5,728 nucleotides of DNA, taken from NCBI GenBank assembly GCA_023427125.1, contig JAEZBP010000425.1:1-5728 (forward strand). Reading direction: 5' to 3'. Positions 5,663-5,728 of the stretch are shown here, in pieces. Under the pieces are notes generated by a model. That model was not told the origin of the DNA, ran no database searches, and saw only the letters and a program-made list of their open reading frames with translations. The stretch comes from Pseudomonadota bacterium (lineage in GTDB: Bacteria; Myxococcota_A; Polyangia; Polyangiales; Sandaracinaceae). A program made the translations under genes and the position numbers. The first letter of the stretch is position 1. Every line of letters begins with the position of its first letter.

Positions 5663-5728
5663 TCAGGTCGGGGCCCAGCGCCGGGCGATCGGCGCGAGCC
5701 AAGGCTGGATCCAGACGAGGCCCCGGTG
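5663..5728 (-). CDS. Probable C-terminal end of a convergent gene (rest outside window)
   Basis: Reading in from the right edge on the - strand gives 21 codons and a TGA stop. The peptide includes GLVWIQPWLAPIARRW and ends in APT. Twenty of the 21 sense codons end in G or C, whereas the competing - strand frame over the same bases has mixed third positions. That matches the codon style of the genes in this window. The stretch is too short to name a family. The Trp-rich, basic ending gives no functional clue. If real, it ends 68 bp from the stop of the Cys-rich lipoprotein gene, making the two genes convergent. Confidence 0.42.
   Translation of the reverse strand, partial: HRGLVWIQPWLAPIARRWAPT

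Noticed and set aside
4500..5702. 400-codon open frame on the - strand
   Set aside because: It mirrors the Cys-rich lipoprotein gene. Its third positions are mixed and the translation is Ala/Arg/Val-rich without motifs, while the + strand reading has a lipobox and Cys repeats.

Overview
The window is very GC-rich, with coding frames that strongly prefer G/C-ending codons. It carries the C-terminal end of what looks like a membrane-anchored Ser/Thr kinase, Asp-rich linkers after lipoprotein signals, and a Cys-repeat surface protein. This combination points to a myxobacterium (Myxococcota, perhaps a Polyangiales/Sandaracinus-type genome). The assignment is inferred from style and not from any species marker.

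Layout. (1) 2-445: 3' end of a + strand gene, read as the end of a Ser/Thr kinase domain, one transmembrane helix and a TPR-like tail. (2) 446-553: short gap with a perfect 16-bp palindrome and a 10-bp palindrome. (3) 554-1255: membrane-anchored or exported protein with an acidic linker and a four-cysteine C-terminal domain that I do not recognise. (4) 1256-1777: a 522-bp stretch without a convincing gene. It holds one short coding-like patch and, nearer its 3' end, a cluster of dyad symmetries including two ATCGCGAT palindromes 22 bp apart. It ends in a strong AAGGAGG ribosome-binding site. (5) 1778-5594: three tightly packed + strand genes that overlap by 16 bp and then 4 bp. They encode a secreted subtilisin-like (S8) protease, a lipoprotein with a strict five-residue Asp ladder followed by an unrecognised Cys-rich domain, and a very Cys-rich repeat lipoprotein. 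(6) 5595-5728: short gap and, probably, the last 21 codons of a convergent - strand gene.

The three-gene cluster is the most distinctive part. All three products carry export signals (two good lipoboxes, one weaker). The overlaps argue for one transcript and translational coupling. A plausible reading is a cell-surface proteolysis module in which the protease is expressed with two disulfide-stabilised lipoproteins that could anchor it, restrain it, bind its substrate or protect the surface. That functional link is inference from position only. Within the protease, the usual catalytic Asp is replaced by Glu while the His, the oxyanion Asn and the Ser are in place.
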